Assembly (NCBI GenBank): GCA_015679605.1
Contig: JAAAVE010000028.1
Span: 5,771 to 47,037, forward strand
Origin: Podila epigama
Lineage: Eukaryota; Mortierellomycota; Mortierellomycetes; Mortierellales; Mortierellaceae
Reading direction: 5' to 3'
Length of the DNA stretch: 41,267 nucleotides
Shown here piece after piece: positions 9,521 through 21,900 of this stretch (positions are counted from its first letter, which is position 1; each line of letters starts with the position of its first letter). A program made the position numbers and the translations under genes. Below the pieces are notes generated by a model, which saw only the letters and a program-made list of their open reading frames with translations, had not been told where the DNA came from and made no database searches.

Positions 9521-11745
9521 TTGAAGAGAGAAAGAATAGAAAGAGGAGAAAAAGAAGGCAAGAAAAGCAAAATTGGAGTGTGGCAGTGCCAATGAGCTTA
9601 ACTTGAATAAAAATAGAGAGAGAAGAAAAAATACGTGGCGATCAGAGGAATGGTCCTCAATTCTGTGGTGGCTGAGTCGTGTTTCTTTGAGGACACGTTA
9701 CGCGACGCGTCATGATGTGCTCCACCACTTTATTGAACGCGCCTTGAGGAGAACCAACAACGAGTTGTGAAGCAGCAGGAAAAAACAGTCATCAAAGAGC
9801 ATTAAGCATCGTCAACAACAGAATTACAACACCCTCACCTCATTATTGCCTCGTCTTGGTCTCCTACATCTTTTTTTTTTTTCCTCCCCCACACCTCCCC
9901 TTGTTTCCCTTGTTTCTGCCTTTCTTGTTTTTGCCTCATGTCGTATTTATCGTGTCCCCCCGTTCTCTTGCTGGTCGCCTTTCCTTTTGTGAGAATGGAT
10001 GGAAATGTGTTAAATGATTAGGCACATCTAGGCGCTATGACCATTCATTGGACTCGAAACTACCCTCTCCCCTTTTCAAAAAGGTGTGTGTGCCCTCGCT
10101 TCCGGTGTATCCTGGTTTAGATGAGTGGGCCAGACATACAACAAGTTCCCAGAGGGACTAAAAAGCACGACCCCATTCTCACCTCAACCTCTCGTTTGAT
10201 CCTAGGTCAGTTCAGATCAAGGATGAGGACAAGGACAAGGACAAGGACAAGGGCAAGGACAGGTCAAGGACAATGTCAAAGTCCAAGGCCGTGGTCCAGT
10301 AGGGTCGGGTCATTTACAGCGGGGGCACAGAAAGGGCCTTATTCGCGTCAATGGCGATGCCACCTGCAAGCAGCACGCACGCATTGTCAGGTACCAAGCA
10401 CTGATAAAGATGGATTTTATTCTTTCTGTTTCTTCTTCACCATTCATCCATCCAGTCTTCCACCCATTGACCATCAAATTCAACAGTGCATCACTGCTGT
10501 TGTTCTAGGTCCAAAGAAAAGAAAAAAAGGTAGTCAACTTGCGCACATTCACGTATTCCCGCCATTATTGTTGATTTTCCAGGGTCATGAACGAGCAAAG
10601 GCAACAACAAGAAGTATTCAACAAGGACATGACACGCATTGCACCTGCATACAATGACCAACATAAACTTTTTTTTTTTTTTTTTTACAAACCATTCTCC
10701 TTCATACATACCAAACCATGCATACCAGGGCATTACCTCTTCCTATTTTTTTTCTTTTTCAGAGCCCTATCCCCAGAATAGCTCTCAGCCTACATGTAGA
10801 GTTCATGTACATGGTTGAATTGATTAAGAGAGGTGGACATTGTGCATACATCTTGACTACGACAACCTTGAGCAACCTTAAAAAAATCAAGGAGAAACAA
10901 CAACGATGGGATGGGGTGCATCCTTTTTTTCTTTTTTTTTGTTTGCCCTTCCATCGGGCGGAGGATGAGGACGAAGGAGGGGTGGAAGGGGGGCAAAGAC
11001 CCATTGTGGACACTCTCTTTTTACCCCTTTGGGCTACTGAGAACAACTGTGAATTCGATGGATGTGGTAGGATAGGATGGAGTTGGTAAAGAAGAGTAGA
11101 GTGAAGTGAAGTGAAGTGAAGTGAAGTGAGGGTGGACATCTTCTTTTGCCATTGGAGGATCACATCGTTGGAAAGTAGGGAAAAAAAAAACAACTATCAC
11201 ACCGCACGCATTCCCGTCAATGGGTCATCATCAAGCACACCATCCTCATTGCAGAGGCATCATGAGTGCTTGTTGACTTGACTTGACTTGGTTTGCTTTG
11301 CTTTGCTTACTTGTTGCCAACATGTCAGTCTCTTTGCTGCATCCATCCAGAGAGACAAAAAAAATGAGCACCTGTCTTCATGCTCCTCATGCTTCATTAT
11401 ATTGTGTCCTCCTTCGGCTCCTTTGCTTCTCATCTTTTGTTTCTTTTTCGCCCTTTTTTTTTTTTTCCAATCCATTCAACTCTTGCACTCACTCAACACT
11501 ACACGCGCTCACTCAACAGTTGTATCCATTCACTCAACAGTTTGCACTCACATTCACCTACACTTTCACAGTTTCACACTTGCACTCGCACCCACCTACA
11601 CTCTCACACCCTCGCTTAAAGCACAAACACACTCGCGTATCATCCATCTATCGTGCGCAGCTACACTGCAGTGCCATCCGTCGTCTATCTTTGCATTCCA
11701 TTCCACACCAACACGTTCATCCACTGACACACAAACAGCAGCAAC

Positions 11746-11778
<33 letters not shown>

Positions 11779-12575
11779 AAAAAACAACTGCAACAGTAGC
11801 AAAGTACAGCACACTCAACACCCCTGCGCATCACCCCACCCTCGCCCAACTGTTGTTGTCTTTTCACTCCCTTTCCGTTGCCTTCCCCATCTACTTACTT
11901 CACTTTCAGCCTTAAGAAACAGGAAACGAAAAAAAAAGAACTGACCGCGACCACCCCTGGGCATATATATCGTCATCCCATTTGTCTTGGCTTGTTGACC
12001 TGCGTGTCATTCACTGCCACCACGTTCGACTTTTTTCCCCCCGTCTCTTTGTCCTGTAAGGCACCATTCGACCACGATTTGTCATTTTTTTGTCAGCCAA
12101 CAAAGCCCAAAGTTCAATCTTTTTTTCTTTTCTCTCTTCATCTTTTTCTTTGCTACTGTTTCTCGGTACACCTTTTTATTTTTCCTTACCCGCCCATCCA
12201 AAGAGCAATGCATCCATCCACCGTCTAACCCTTCTCTTTCTTTCTTTCTTTCTCTTTCTCTCTTTTTCGCTAATTCTTCATCCTCCGTTCTCCCTCACAC
12301 GCACACGCCCATTCACACACCCATATCCACTCATCTACCCACCCCTTCAACATTGCCGTTTCTCACCACACTTCTCCTGGACTCGTATCAGTCTCACTAG
12401 ACTCATCATTCATCACTCACTCCATCATTAACACACACGCATTCACATACACATTCTCGCTTTCCTTCTCCTTCTCTCACTCTCTCGTTAACATTAATCC
12501 TCGCACCTTTTGCCACCTCATCACAGGTTATTCTCACATCATACTCATACATCATTGCAAGTCAGCTTGCGGATA
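9521..12575. other. Gene-poor, simple-sequence-rich region upstream of the P2X gene
   Basis: About 3 kb with no frame I can support on either strand. The left part is the F-box promoter, with an ACGCGTCATG at 9705-9714; the same 10-mer occurs at 151-160. It holds several short repeats: AAGGAC hexamers (10225-10260), GTGAA pentamers (11101-11129), a TTGAC run (about 11274-11290) and a CAA run (about 11749-11777). From about 11400 to 12575 the plus strand is strongly C/T/A-rich and G-poor, with many CACTCA and CTTTC stretches. This probably is promoter plus a long 5' UTR of the P2X gene. Confidence 0.55.
10225..10260. repeat. AAGGAC hexanucleotide repeat
   Basis: Six tandem hexamers of the form (A/G)AGG(A/G)C. 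In one frame they read Arg-Thr, in another Asp-Lys. No surrounding coding evidence was found. Confidence 0.8.
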
Positions 12576-15500
12576 ATGGCATCCAATGGAGGTGCATCCA
12601 CATCGTTCGCTGATCGATTCTTCAGGTAGAGTAGAATCGATATTGTTTCGAGTCAACGTCACTCCAGCATCACTATTACCACCACCGCCATGAGCACTAC
12701 TACGCTTACCGATACACCTACAACCACCACAACGACCATCACACTGACCACTACAACGACGACCCTTGTTCACTACTACCTCCGATATAAACGCCGCCTA
12801 TAGTCACTGCTCCTCGTCTACAACCATCCTGGATCAGGATGTTTTCTTGGTCACGCAATAATGTGGAGAAAGAAGAATGACGACAGATCGCCACGGACCA
12901 ACTGGGCACCCAGAAAAAAAACTCTTTTCCTCCTTGTACCACGATAGCCACTCGTCCTACCTTCCAATGAGCCAACATAATGGACTGACAACAACTTTTC
13001 ATTTTACCATCGTGTTTTCCTTTATAGCTACGAAACGTTCAAAGTGTTACGAGTCCGCGAGTAAGTAATATTTCTCTTGTTTCTTTCACTTACAAATACT
13101 TTCTTCACGATCATACGACTTTTTAATCGGAAAGGAGTCAGGGCCACAGCCAACAACAACAACAACAACAAAAAAAAAGAAACAAGGGGGTGGGGACCTC
13201 CTTTCAATGGCAATGTGGTTTTTTTAATGTGTGTTGTTTGTTCGCTAGTTTTGTTCGTTTGTTTTCTTTCCTTTTGTCTATTGTTTCGTTCTTGGATATG
13301 TGTATGGGTCAATGGAAAAAAAAAAAGAGATGACCTGATGGCAGGATTGCAGAATCAGCGCCAGTTCATTGTTCATTTGTCCTCATCGACAAAAAAAAAA
13401 GAGCATTGCATTGCACTTGACAATACTCAAATACCGACAGGAGGGGTTTATTTTTAGAGACCAAAAGACGTGTTTATGAGGGAGAGGAGGGGGGAGGATG
13501 CTTTTGCGACATATTGGTCCGCAACTCACACTTGTTTGCCCACTGCCCAGCACTTGTTCGCTTACCCTCCTCCCCCCATGCTGTTTTGCACACCTGTAAC
13601 ACTACCATGGTGCCATTCACATGACATTGGAAAAAAAATGACAAGAGTACACACAGAGAGCGAAAGAGAACGAATGAAACTGAGAGAAGCTGAGCTGCAT
13701 GGTTGTGCATGACAGTGTGTGTGTGTGCCAGGGCAGTGAAGGATGAGCGCATGGCCCAACAGGGGAAAAAAAAAGGAGTCAGCTATAACACATTGGTCAG
13801 GTTGAATGGTGTTTGATTCACAAGGAAGAAGACGAAGAAGAAGAAAGGGTTTTTTGCGTTTGTGAATCAAAAGACGATGTTGTCTGTCATTGTCATTGTG
13901 CGTGCAAAAGACTTGGCATATGCCACGCGTACAACTACTGAGCGCGTGCAACTGCTTAGCGCGTTCAACTATCTAGTACGCGTCGTTACGTGTTACCATG
14001 GCGACAGACTCAATATACTGACTTCACCTCTTCTCTTTTGGCCAACTCGAATAGTCGTCGACTTGGAGGCATTTATCGGTTGTTCCAGGGAACCATCCTC
14101 ATCTACATCACGTCCTCGATCATATACCAACAGCGGTACCTCAAAACAGAAAATGTCATTAACGGTAAGTAAAAATGACAACCGTCTATCCCATTCACAG
14201 TCTCAATGTTCAGAAAAGCCCTTTGCATCGCATCTGACATTCTTTTTTTCACTGCTTAGGCGCTGTTCGAGTCACATTGAAGGCACCGGCAGATGGAATT
14301 GCAAGCTCAGCGTATTGTCAATCGTCATCACTGCCTTGTCTGTTCTGGAATGAACATGACATCCTGTATGAGCCAGGCGTCGACGGCGCTCTCATCACGA
14401 CGCGAGCTCAAATCAGACAATACGGACCCTTCACCAACACAACCTCTACAGGATCCTCATGCGATGTCAATATCCCCACAGTCGCTGGTTGCGACCCTTA
14501 TAGCGCACCGTCCACTTTGCTCCTCCCAACATCACTCGTCTCAGATATTGAGCGCTTCACCCTCATGCTCGAACACTCGATCCGTGGACAGGCAACCGGT
14601 GTTCAAATTCGGTCCGGCAATATGGAGTACGGCGTCCTCAGAGATTCGTCCTCGGGAGAGGTCGTCAAGACCTTCAACGATGCACTTCGCTACGTGCCCG
14701 ATGTAGACAGAACGGGAGCCAACATCACGACCAACATTGCGAGTAGTAGTACTAGCACTGACCCAAACACTGTCAAAAGCGAGGCTCTCCTCAGGGCTGG
14801 CGCACTCCCTGGAACGGTCCACCTGGCGGGTGATGTCATGACAGTGGGAGAGTTCCTCAAGGCCGCAGGTGTGGACCTGGACGCACTCTCGGGATCACCC
14901 GCAGCGTCCGTGAATGAGACTGTGCGCTCCTCTGGCGTTGTGGTGATTGTTGTTATCCAGTACGCGGCCAAAGGATGGAATCCCAACAGGATCAGCTACG
15001 AGTATCTTCCCAAGGCAATCCCCGACCAAGAGTACAAGGTCATCGAGACTATCCGTGACTTTCGAGATGGAAATCGTGTCGAGATCAACCGTCATGGGTA
15101 AGGAATCTTTTTTTTTTTTTTTTTTTTCATCTGGTACATGCAGTACATGGTCAACCTATACTTTTTGGTTGCATTTTGGACAATATTGGTCAACTCAATT
15201 CCTACTCGCTTTATTTATTTATTTATTTTTGTACCTGCTACCAGCATTCGGATAGTATTCTCGCAGGCCGGACAGCTAGGCCAGTTCTCATTCATGACAT
15301 TACTCACAAACCTTGTGGCGGCCGTGGCATTGTTCAAGGTAGCCAACATCATTGTAGAGCTCATGATGCTTCGACTTCATCCTCACAAAAAGGTTTATGA
15401 CAGAGCAAAATTCGAATCCACCAAGGATGACAAGGGAAAACAAAAGAAAGAAGGTTTCTCGGCGGGCAGGGACGAAAAACTCGTCTCGGATCTGCAGATC

Positions 15501-18500
15501 GCTGATAGGGGTTACTATGGCCACATGGACAGCTCATCTCAAAGCAATAGTGGTATCGGGACTAGTAACGGCAGCAGTACTATCGAAGGTGTCAAGGATG
15601 GTGGCGGCACAAGAGGCGTCAATGGCACCACGCATGCAACCAAGCCAACAAGTCATTCAGGATATAGTGCCGACTCATCCGAAGATGGCCATGGTTCTGA
15701 CAGCGATTACTCTGAGAGTGATGACGATGAGATGGCAGCAGGAGCAGCGGGCAGCATGAACAGAAATCAACCGCAGGAGAGTACCAAGAGGTCAACCCAA
15801 CTCGGTCTTCGAAGCAACGACCCTGTCACAACCATGGAACATGGCCATGCGTCTTTCCTCTACAGTAACAACAATAGCAATAACACAAAGGAGCTACACC
15901 GAAGATCAAAGACGCCCGTCTCTGCCAATGGCACATTTGGCCGAAGCAGCTCGTCCTCACTCGGCAAATCGGCTGATTACATGAGTGCTGTTGACTGGAG
16001 CCGAAACGGCTCGAGCTCCGGCCTGTTGCTGAACAGTGACTCTCGCCCTGGTATCATCGCAAAAGGTGGCGCTTACCATCCACGACAACGGCCTCAAAGT
16101 GCTGCGGGAGAAGAGGTGGAGATTGAGACTCGATTCGGACCAGTTCGTCCTAATGAATTCAAAGGGTTTAATCCTGGCGGTCTTGTCATTGGAGGTGGAG
16201 CCGCTGTTGGTATTGGAGCTGGTGTCGGTGGCGGGGTTGCCATTACTGCCTCATTGTCTTCACCCTCACAGACAAAAATCGCCAACAGCTTCTCAAAAGG
16301 CGCTGCTACGCCAGAGATGCGTCCCATTACAGTGTTGGCGACGCCCATCAGCCGCATCCAGCCACCTGCAGCGACCGCCTTGCAGTCCCCGCCTTCGATG
16401 CAAGCAGTGTCACCCAGCCCAGTCTTCTTTGGAACCGAGTCCAGTCAAACACGCGTCTCAGCTTCTGCATCGTCTGTTTCCAAAAACAAGAGTCGGACAT
16501 GCCAGCAGCATCGCTCGCGTCAAAATCGAACCAACGACCACTCACAAAAGGCAAGCTCACCCGAACGGTACCGCGAAAATGAAGGGGCAGAAGGAAGACG
16601 AGGACGTCTGTCATCCCGTCTATCTTCTTCATCTCTTTCATCCATGGGTTCATCCTCCTCGTTGTCGTCCTCGGAAGGTTCTATCTGCAGCATGAACGAT
16701 AGCCGCACCGTGAACACCGCCATGAGCTTTGGGCTTTCGGGCGCGAATGCCTCCTCGACTTGGTCTTTTGGTATGCCAGAAAGCCCTGGGCGTGAATACA
16801 GCAGTGGTGGTGAGAACATGGGTGCATCTGGCGCCACACCAAAGTCGCAACGGGTCAAGCAGCTCCATTCCAGCGCTTCGAACCCCAACCTTACACTGGC
16901 ATCGTCTTCCTCATCGACAACATCAGCATTTGCAGAGGCCACACTATCATCATCCAGCCCAGCTGGTGTTAGACATGGGCACAAAAAGCCCAAGACTGAC
17001 AAGCATCGGCCAGCTTTGACAGCGACACAGAACACTCAATCCACGCATCACATTCCATCGTTGAACCTTGGTTCAGAGTCTCCCCTGTCGACATCCATGT
17101 TCAATCTCGGTAGTCCTAGTAATCTGTCAAACCTATCACTCTCACTCTCGACCGAGCCGTGGGGTTCAGAGAGTGACTTGAAGGGTAAAAAGCCTGAAGT
17201 GTCCTCTACAAGTTCCAAAAAGCCACTGTTTGGCCCGAATGCCTTTACGCCATCATCGTCTTCCACGTCTTCGTTCTTGCCCTTGCGCCGGAGTTCATTG
17301 GCGACAGAGACAATGACGGCATCGATGTTGTCGTCCACAACCACTGTTTTCCACGCGACTCCATCCCATTCAGCATCAGCTTATGCAACACGAGAGTCTG
17401 GATCTTTCCGTCCGAAACATGAAGTGGCAGGTTCATCGATGTTGACCGCATCCTCCTCAGCAAAAGGCAAGGATGTACAGCGTTCACTTCGGGATCGCAC
17501 ATTGAGGTCATCTTGTTCTTCACCATCTCTTTTGAATGACTGGAGTAGTGGCCACAACAGCACCCGCGCAACTGGAAGCGGAGACGGTGCCACCAGTGCA
17601 AGTGCAAGTGCAAGTATTGTGAAAGGAAGTTCGTCTGGTGCATCTGGTAGCTCGTCTACTGTGCCTGGCTCTATGCAGCTTCACGCAAAAGACCTTCGAG
17701 TCTCGATCCCCTCATCGCTCGTATCGACTGGTGCCCAAGTGCTTCCTCCTCGAATCGACAATCATGCATCTGGTTCAGGTTTTATTACTACCGGAACTTC
17801 AGTAGGAGGTCAATTGCCCACCCGACCTTCCTCTTCGTTGTCGTTGTCATGTGAGAGTCCAGTACCTTCGCGACCGGCATTGATGGCGTTCACTCCTTCG
17901 TCCGAGTACGCGCCTGATTCAGGGATCCAGATGGTCACGCCTTCCGCTCCTGCCTTCTCTCTCAATGTTTCTTCTTCTTCGTTGTCCTCAGAGGCACAGA
18001 TCTCTATGACGCGTCCCTATTCAACCTATTTGGATTATTCCGCTTCAGGTATAACAACGAGTCCTAGTCACGCTCAAACCATCCGACCTCTTCCCCATCC
18101 TCCAACAGCTACAGGCGCAGCTTCTATGGGGGCGACTCCAATCGAGTCGTCTGTCAGCAGTACCACAATCACTCCTACGGCTACTGCCTCAAGCAGCATG
18201 AGCCAGGGTTCTCTTTCGTATGGTACAACGCGTTCTTTTGGCAGTAGCAGCACGCCAAACCTGTTGCTGCACAATAGTACCTCTGAAGACGTGTCGACAG
18301 CCAGGTTATCGACATCAGGACCTTATCTCAACAGTGGCGTCAACCACTCGAGTCCTAGTCTCGGTCTTGCGAGTTCATTGCACAATGTGTCGACATCGGG
18401 TGTAGGCAGTAGCAGCAACAACAACATCAAGTATCCTACATATACAACAACACCAACATCTACAACTCCTACATTTACTACAAATACCTCTAATATGACT

Positions 18501-18722
18501 ACAGCAACTTCCACCACTAATAATTATGTCCATCCAACGACCACCTTCTTCACCAGCCCCATCACGTCCTCGTGCACGACGACCCTGGCAGGCACAGGGA
18601 TCCGGGTCCTAGGACGGACAATCACCATGGTCACAGCTGACAACAAAAAGCTGCTTCTTCGACGTAGTGAACCGTTGATCCTCAATGAAGGTGTTGGCGA
18701 AGAAAAAGCTGCTCGGATCTAA
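12576..18722 (+). CDS. P2X-type ligand-gated cation channel with a giant Ser-rich C-terminal tail
   Basis: Five exons (12576-12625, 13028-13060, 14055-14164, 14260-15097, 15245-18722) give 1502 residues. P2X channels are trimeric ATP-gated cation channels with two membrane helices. The hallmark YxTxK motif is YETFK (18-22), just before TM1 (about 33-53, GIYRLFQGTILIYITSSIIY). An ectodomain of roughly 290 residues follows, with K72 in VRVTLK near the place of the ATP-binding lysines. Near its end are NPNRISYEY and then HGIRI (343-347), matching the family's ...GIR that leads into TM2 (about 358-386). GQLGQF corresponds to the conserved Gly-rich stretch, and E382 falls where the family has a conserved Asp. 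Only four ectodomain cysteines were noted near the N-terminal side (AYCQ, LPCL, SSCD, AGCD), fewer than vertebrate P2X. After TM2 come about 1115 residues of Ser/Thr/Gly-rich cytoplasmic tail with a Gly-rich block near 655-690 and a more ordered end (about 1460-1502, containing LLLRRSEPL). Family call is strong; ATP gating is not shown. Confidence 0.85.
13812..13871 (+). repeat. 12-bp inverted repeat in P2X intron 2
   Basis: TTTGATTCACAA (13812-13823) is the exact reverse complement of TTGTGAATCAAA (13860-13871), with a 36-nt purine-rich loop. It lies inside the ~1-kb second intron, some 180 nt before the exon 3 acceptor. Confidence 0.7.
13926..13983 (+). repeat. CGCGT-containing 17-bp tandem repeat in P2X intron 2
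   Basis: CGCGT recurs at 13926, 13943, 13960 and 13979, that is with periods 17, 17 and 19. Each of the first three is followed by a variant of NCAACTNCTNAG. The first and last CGCGT are preceded by A, giving ACGCGT boxes. It sits about 70 nt upstream of exon 3. Confidence 0.7.
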
Positions 18723-18791
18723 GAATCTATCCTCTTTTTTTTTCTCGCCATTTTTTTTTTCTTTTCTTTTTTTTTTTTTTTGTGAAGGCAG

Positions 18792-18797
18792 AATAAA
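18792..18797 (+). terminator. Poly(A) signal of the P2X gene
   Basis: An AATAAA hexamer (within AATAAATAAA) lies 70 bp after the P2X stop codon, downstream of a T-rich tract. It lies in the 208-bp convergent gap shared with the myotubularin gene. Confidence 0.55.
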
Positions 18798-18930
18798 TAA
18801 ATCATCAATTTTTCTTCTCCTGAATGTAATACCATTTGCAATTAAACTTTTTCATATGTGCCATTACAGTGGGAGAGAGAGAGAGAGAGCAAGTAAAACA
18901 AAAAAAAAAATAATGAAGGCATAGTTTTTT

Positions 18931-21900
18931 TCAAGACGGTTGCATTGGGAACCCAAAGTCATCAAACCCATCCACCTCTTCACTCAAAAAGTCATCATGA
19001 TCTACCATGACACCTTTTACTCCTGTATCTTCTTTGTTTTCCACCTCTTCTTCAGACGCCGTTTCATCCTCATATTCACAAGGTCCTCTTCCAAAGAACG
19101 GTTCGCTCGCCATGATCACTCGATCCATCTCCACTTCAACACCTTTCTTGGCTCCCTTCACAACCAGTTTCGGCTTCCGCTTCTTCCATTCATCATCACT
19201 TGCTATAGCGGCAGCAGCTGCAGCTGCATCGTCTTCGTATCCATTGTCCGGATGAACTACTAAACCCCATCCTGCGTCTCGGGCTTGTCTAGCCTCAACT
19301 CGTTTCTCAGCCCACTTATGCCATGCTTGAAATGCAGCCAAGACTTTGGCCCGACGCTTGTTCCGAAGATATTGAATCAACATGTAATATTCATGCATCT
19401 CTGTCCCACCTCTGACCATTGCCAGCGCCGGTGGGATCACAATTCTCCTTTCAGCTGCAGCCACTTTCAACGTCTTTTGTCTCGACATGTCAGGACTCTG
19501 TATTGCAGGTTCTTGTACTGGACGTGGCGCCACAAATCCTGGGAACGCCAGCTGTTGGACATGGCTCTGGTCAAACATACTCGAATTCCATGGATCGCGC
19601 GTTCGCCTCACCTGGCTCTTGTCCTTTGTCAGATCAGAGACATTACGCGATGCACGCAGAAGAGGAGGATACGATGACAAGCCCGTCCTTTGTGCATCAA
19701 AAGTACGAGACGCCTTGTCTTGTCTGATCCCAACAATGCTCGCAACAGAATCAGTAAACACTGTGCGAGGATCTGGAACCCATGCTGGGGTCGCATCAAA
19801 GTAATACTCGGACCATATTGTCATGACCCGTCCACCCGTCTGGACTGTCAACACGTCCTGCCTCCAGTCCTCAGCATCGTCGTCTTGTTGACGCGTGCCT
19901 CCACTATTGTGACCCAGTGTTTGAGTTCGAGTTCGGGACTGAGATCCTGTCTGAAGCAAGACGGATGAAACAGGTGGACAATAGTCACGGTTCGTGAACC
20001 AACCGCGGTTCCGATGAATCCACGACCAAATCGATGCTGTGCTTTCGCGCAATCGGTTCTCTCTACGCTCTCTCTCACAATTGAATAAAAAGTCGCCAAA
20101 GGGAGAGACACCACCTTGTGCAGCCCGAGCCAGAACGACCAAGAGATAGTCATTGTACTCGAATTGATTCGGATGCTGTTGTACAATATGATGCAAACAT
20201 GTCATGAACAGAATGAATACTGGTGATGTCGCAACAGGAACTTTGGCTTGAGAGTGTGAAGGTAGCGGTGGTTGTGGCATTGACGAAGGAGGAGGAGGAG
20301 GCGGAGGGGATTCCGGACGTGATGGTATCTTGGACTGTTCATGTTTCTGCAACGGTGTGTTTGACACGGGTTTCTGTCCTTGGGTCATGTACGACATGTC
20401 CGACAATGCTGTCTGAAGTGATCTCTGGGCCTCAGACGATAAACTTGGCGATGGTGCCGAGAATATTGGGAGGGGTGGTGTGGATGAAAGTGGAAGAGGA
20501 GGATATCGATACTGCTGTTGTTGCTGCTTCTTCTGTTGCTGTTCATGTTGCTCTTGTTGCCGTCTCTGATGTTCATTGTTCTGCCTATCTTGCACGGATG
20601 ATTCTGGTCTAGATTCATTCATATGATAAGAGAACGAAGGAATCTGTTTCGGTTCTTGCTTTGCAAAAGCTGGGGTTTCCCGTCTCGGAGATGCAGGCGA
20701 ATAAAAGAGAGACTCCTTTGCACCGTTGGGACTCGAATGAATCACTGGGGTCCTCCAAGAGTCGCTCTCCTCTTCAGGCGAAGGCGTGAAGGTTGTGGAT
20801 GTTTGTTTTGATGCTGTGTCTGTCCTCGACTGGAAGGGGTGTCCGGCATGCACCCACTCCTTTTCGATTAATACGCGTAGCCCGTGAATCGTTCGGTAGA
20901 AAGGATCCAGCAGAATCTGAGCCAATGATACCAATTGTGTTGTGCGATCCCAGCCGTCTGTACAATGCTAGGGTCAAAGATTGTTACCAAAAAGTAAAGG
21001 GTTCTCAATTCTTGTTTGAGATATCATGGAAATACATTGTCAAGACAAACAAAAATTGCCGTAACAGCGACAGGTACAGTCACTGTGAAAAAGGGCGAAT
21101 GATAAACAAGTGTATAGAAAAAAACGGTCGCAACCACAGAGAAATACATACAACAAGTACCGAGTAATTGTCCTGTGACATCTTGCCGACTATGCCATCA
21201 CGGCCAGAGGCGGCCTTGAGTAGTTCCGCAACGTGTGTCAGCCATCCTGTGGATTCAATCAAAGCATGCCAGTTGGAAGACTCGGCTTGCGTCGCCACTG
21301 CTTTCAGCAATGCAGTATGAGATGAAGCAATCGCGTGGATATTCCCAAGCGACATGAAGGAGATGGTAGCATTTGGATAGTTGCCTGTTCCAAGAAATAG
21401 CAAGAAAGGAAAAAGAGAGTGGTAGATATCGTTAGCATAATGACAAAACCTGCACTTGTTGGTGCCAATGGTGCAACGTTGTGCCATATGAAAGATCTTG
21501 GAATACATACTTGCATTTTCTCGTCCTCCACCGAGATACCCATTGGCCACTGCAGATGAATATGCCCTTGCATCCATAATACATAGCTTAGGCAGAAACG
21601 CCGAGGTCCCGTGTTCGCTCGCTGCAGTCTCAAGAATTCTCTTCACATAAAGCTCGTCCTCAGGTCCTCTTGTTGTGGCGGAGAAGAGATAGATACATGT
21701 CATGACAATGTCAAGCCAACAATATACAAACTATAACTCAAAACCGCAGCGCACTTGAGTGTGATTCATATTCGTCACTTCTGTTTAGCTTACCTGGCGC
21801 TAAGAAGTCCAACCATGGGCTGAGAGCATCTCATAAGGACAAGACCTGAACGTGGACTCTTCCAGCTTATCATTGGAAATCGACCATTCGAACGAAACCT

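Noticed and set aside
9428-9592. Extension of the F-box protein by 55 N-terminal residues
   Set aside because: The extra codons read through an 18-bp simple repeat (Ser-Ile-His-Ser-Leu-His) and are followed by the ATG that begins the F-box motif.
10121-10657. 178-codon plus-strand open frame
   Set aside because: Composition comes from an AAGGAC hexamer repeat and pyrimidine tracts; no family resemblance, no convincing splice partners.
11283-11944. Overlapping 210- and 218-codon plus-strand frames
   Set aside because: Low-complexity His/Thr/Ser-rich translations of G-poor DNA, open in two frames at once; typical of simple-sequence leader DNA.
15138-15244. Internal ATG start for the P2X exon 5 frame
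   Set aside because: This stretch is intron 4; a donor at 15098 and acceptor at 15244 restore the family's GIR motif exactly.
16094-17643. Several minus-strand frames antisense to the P2X tail
   Set aside because: They mirror the Ser-rich coding strand and show no independent similarity.
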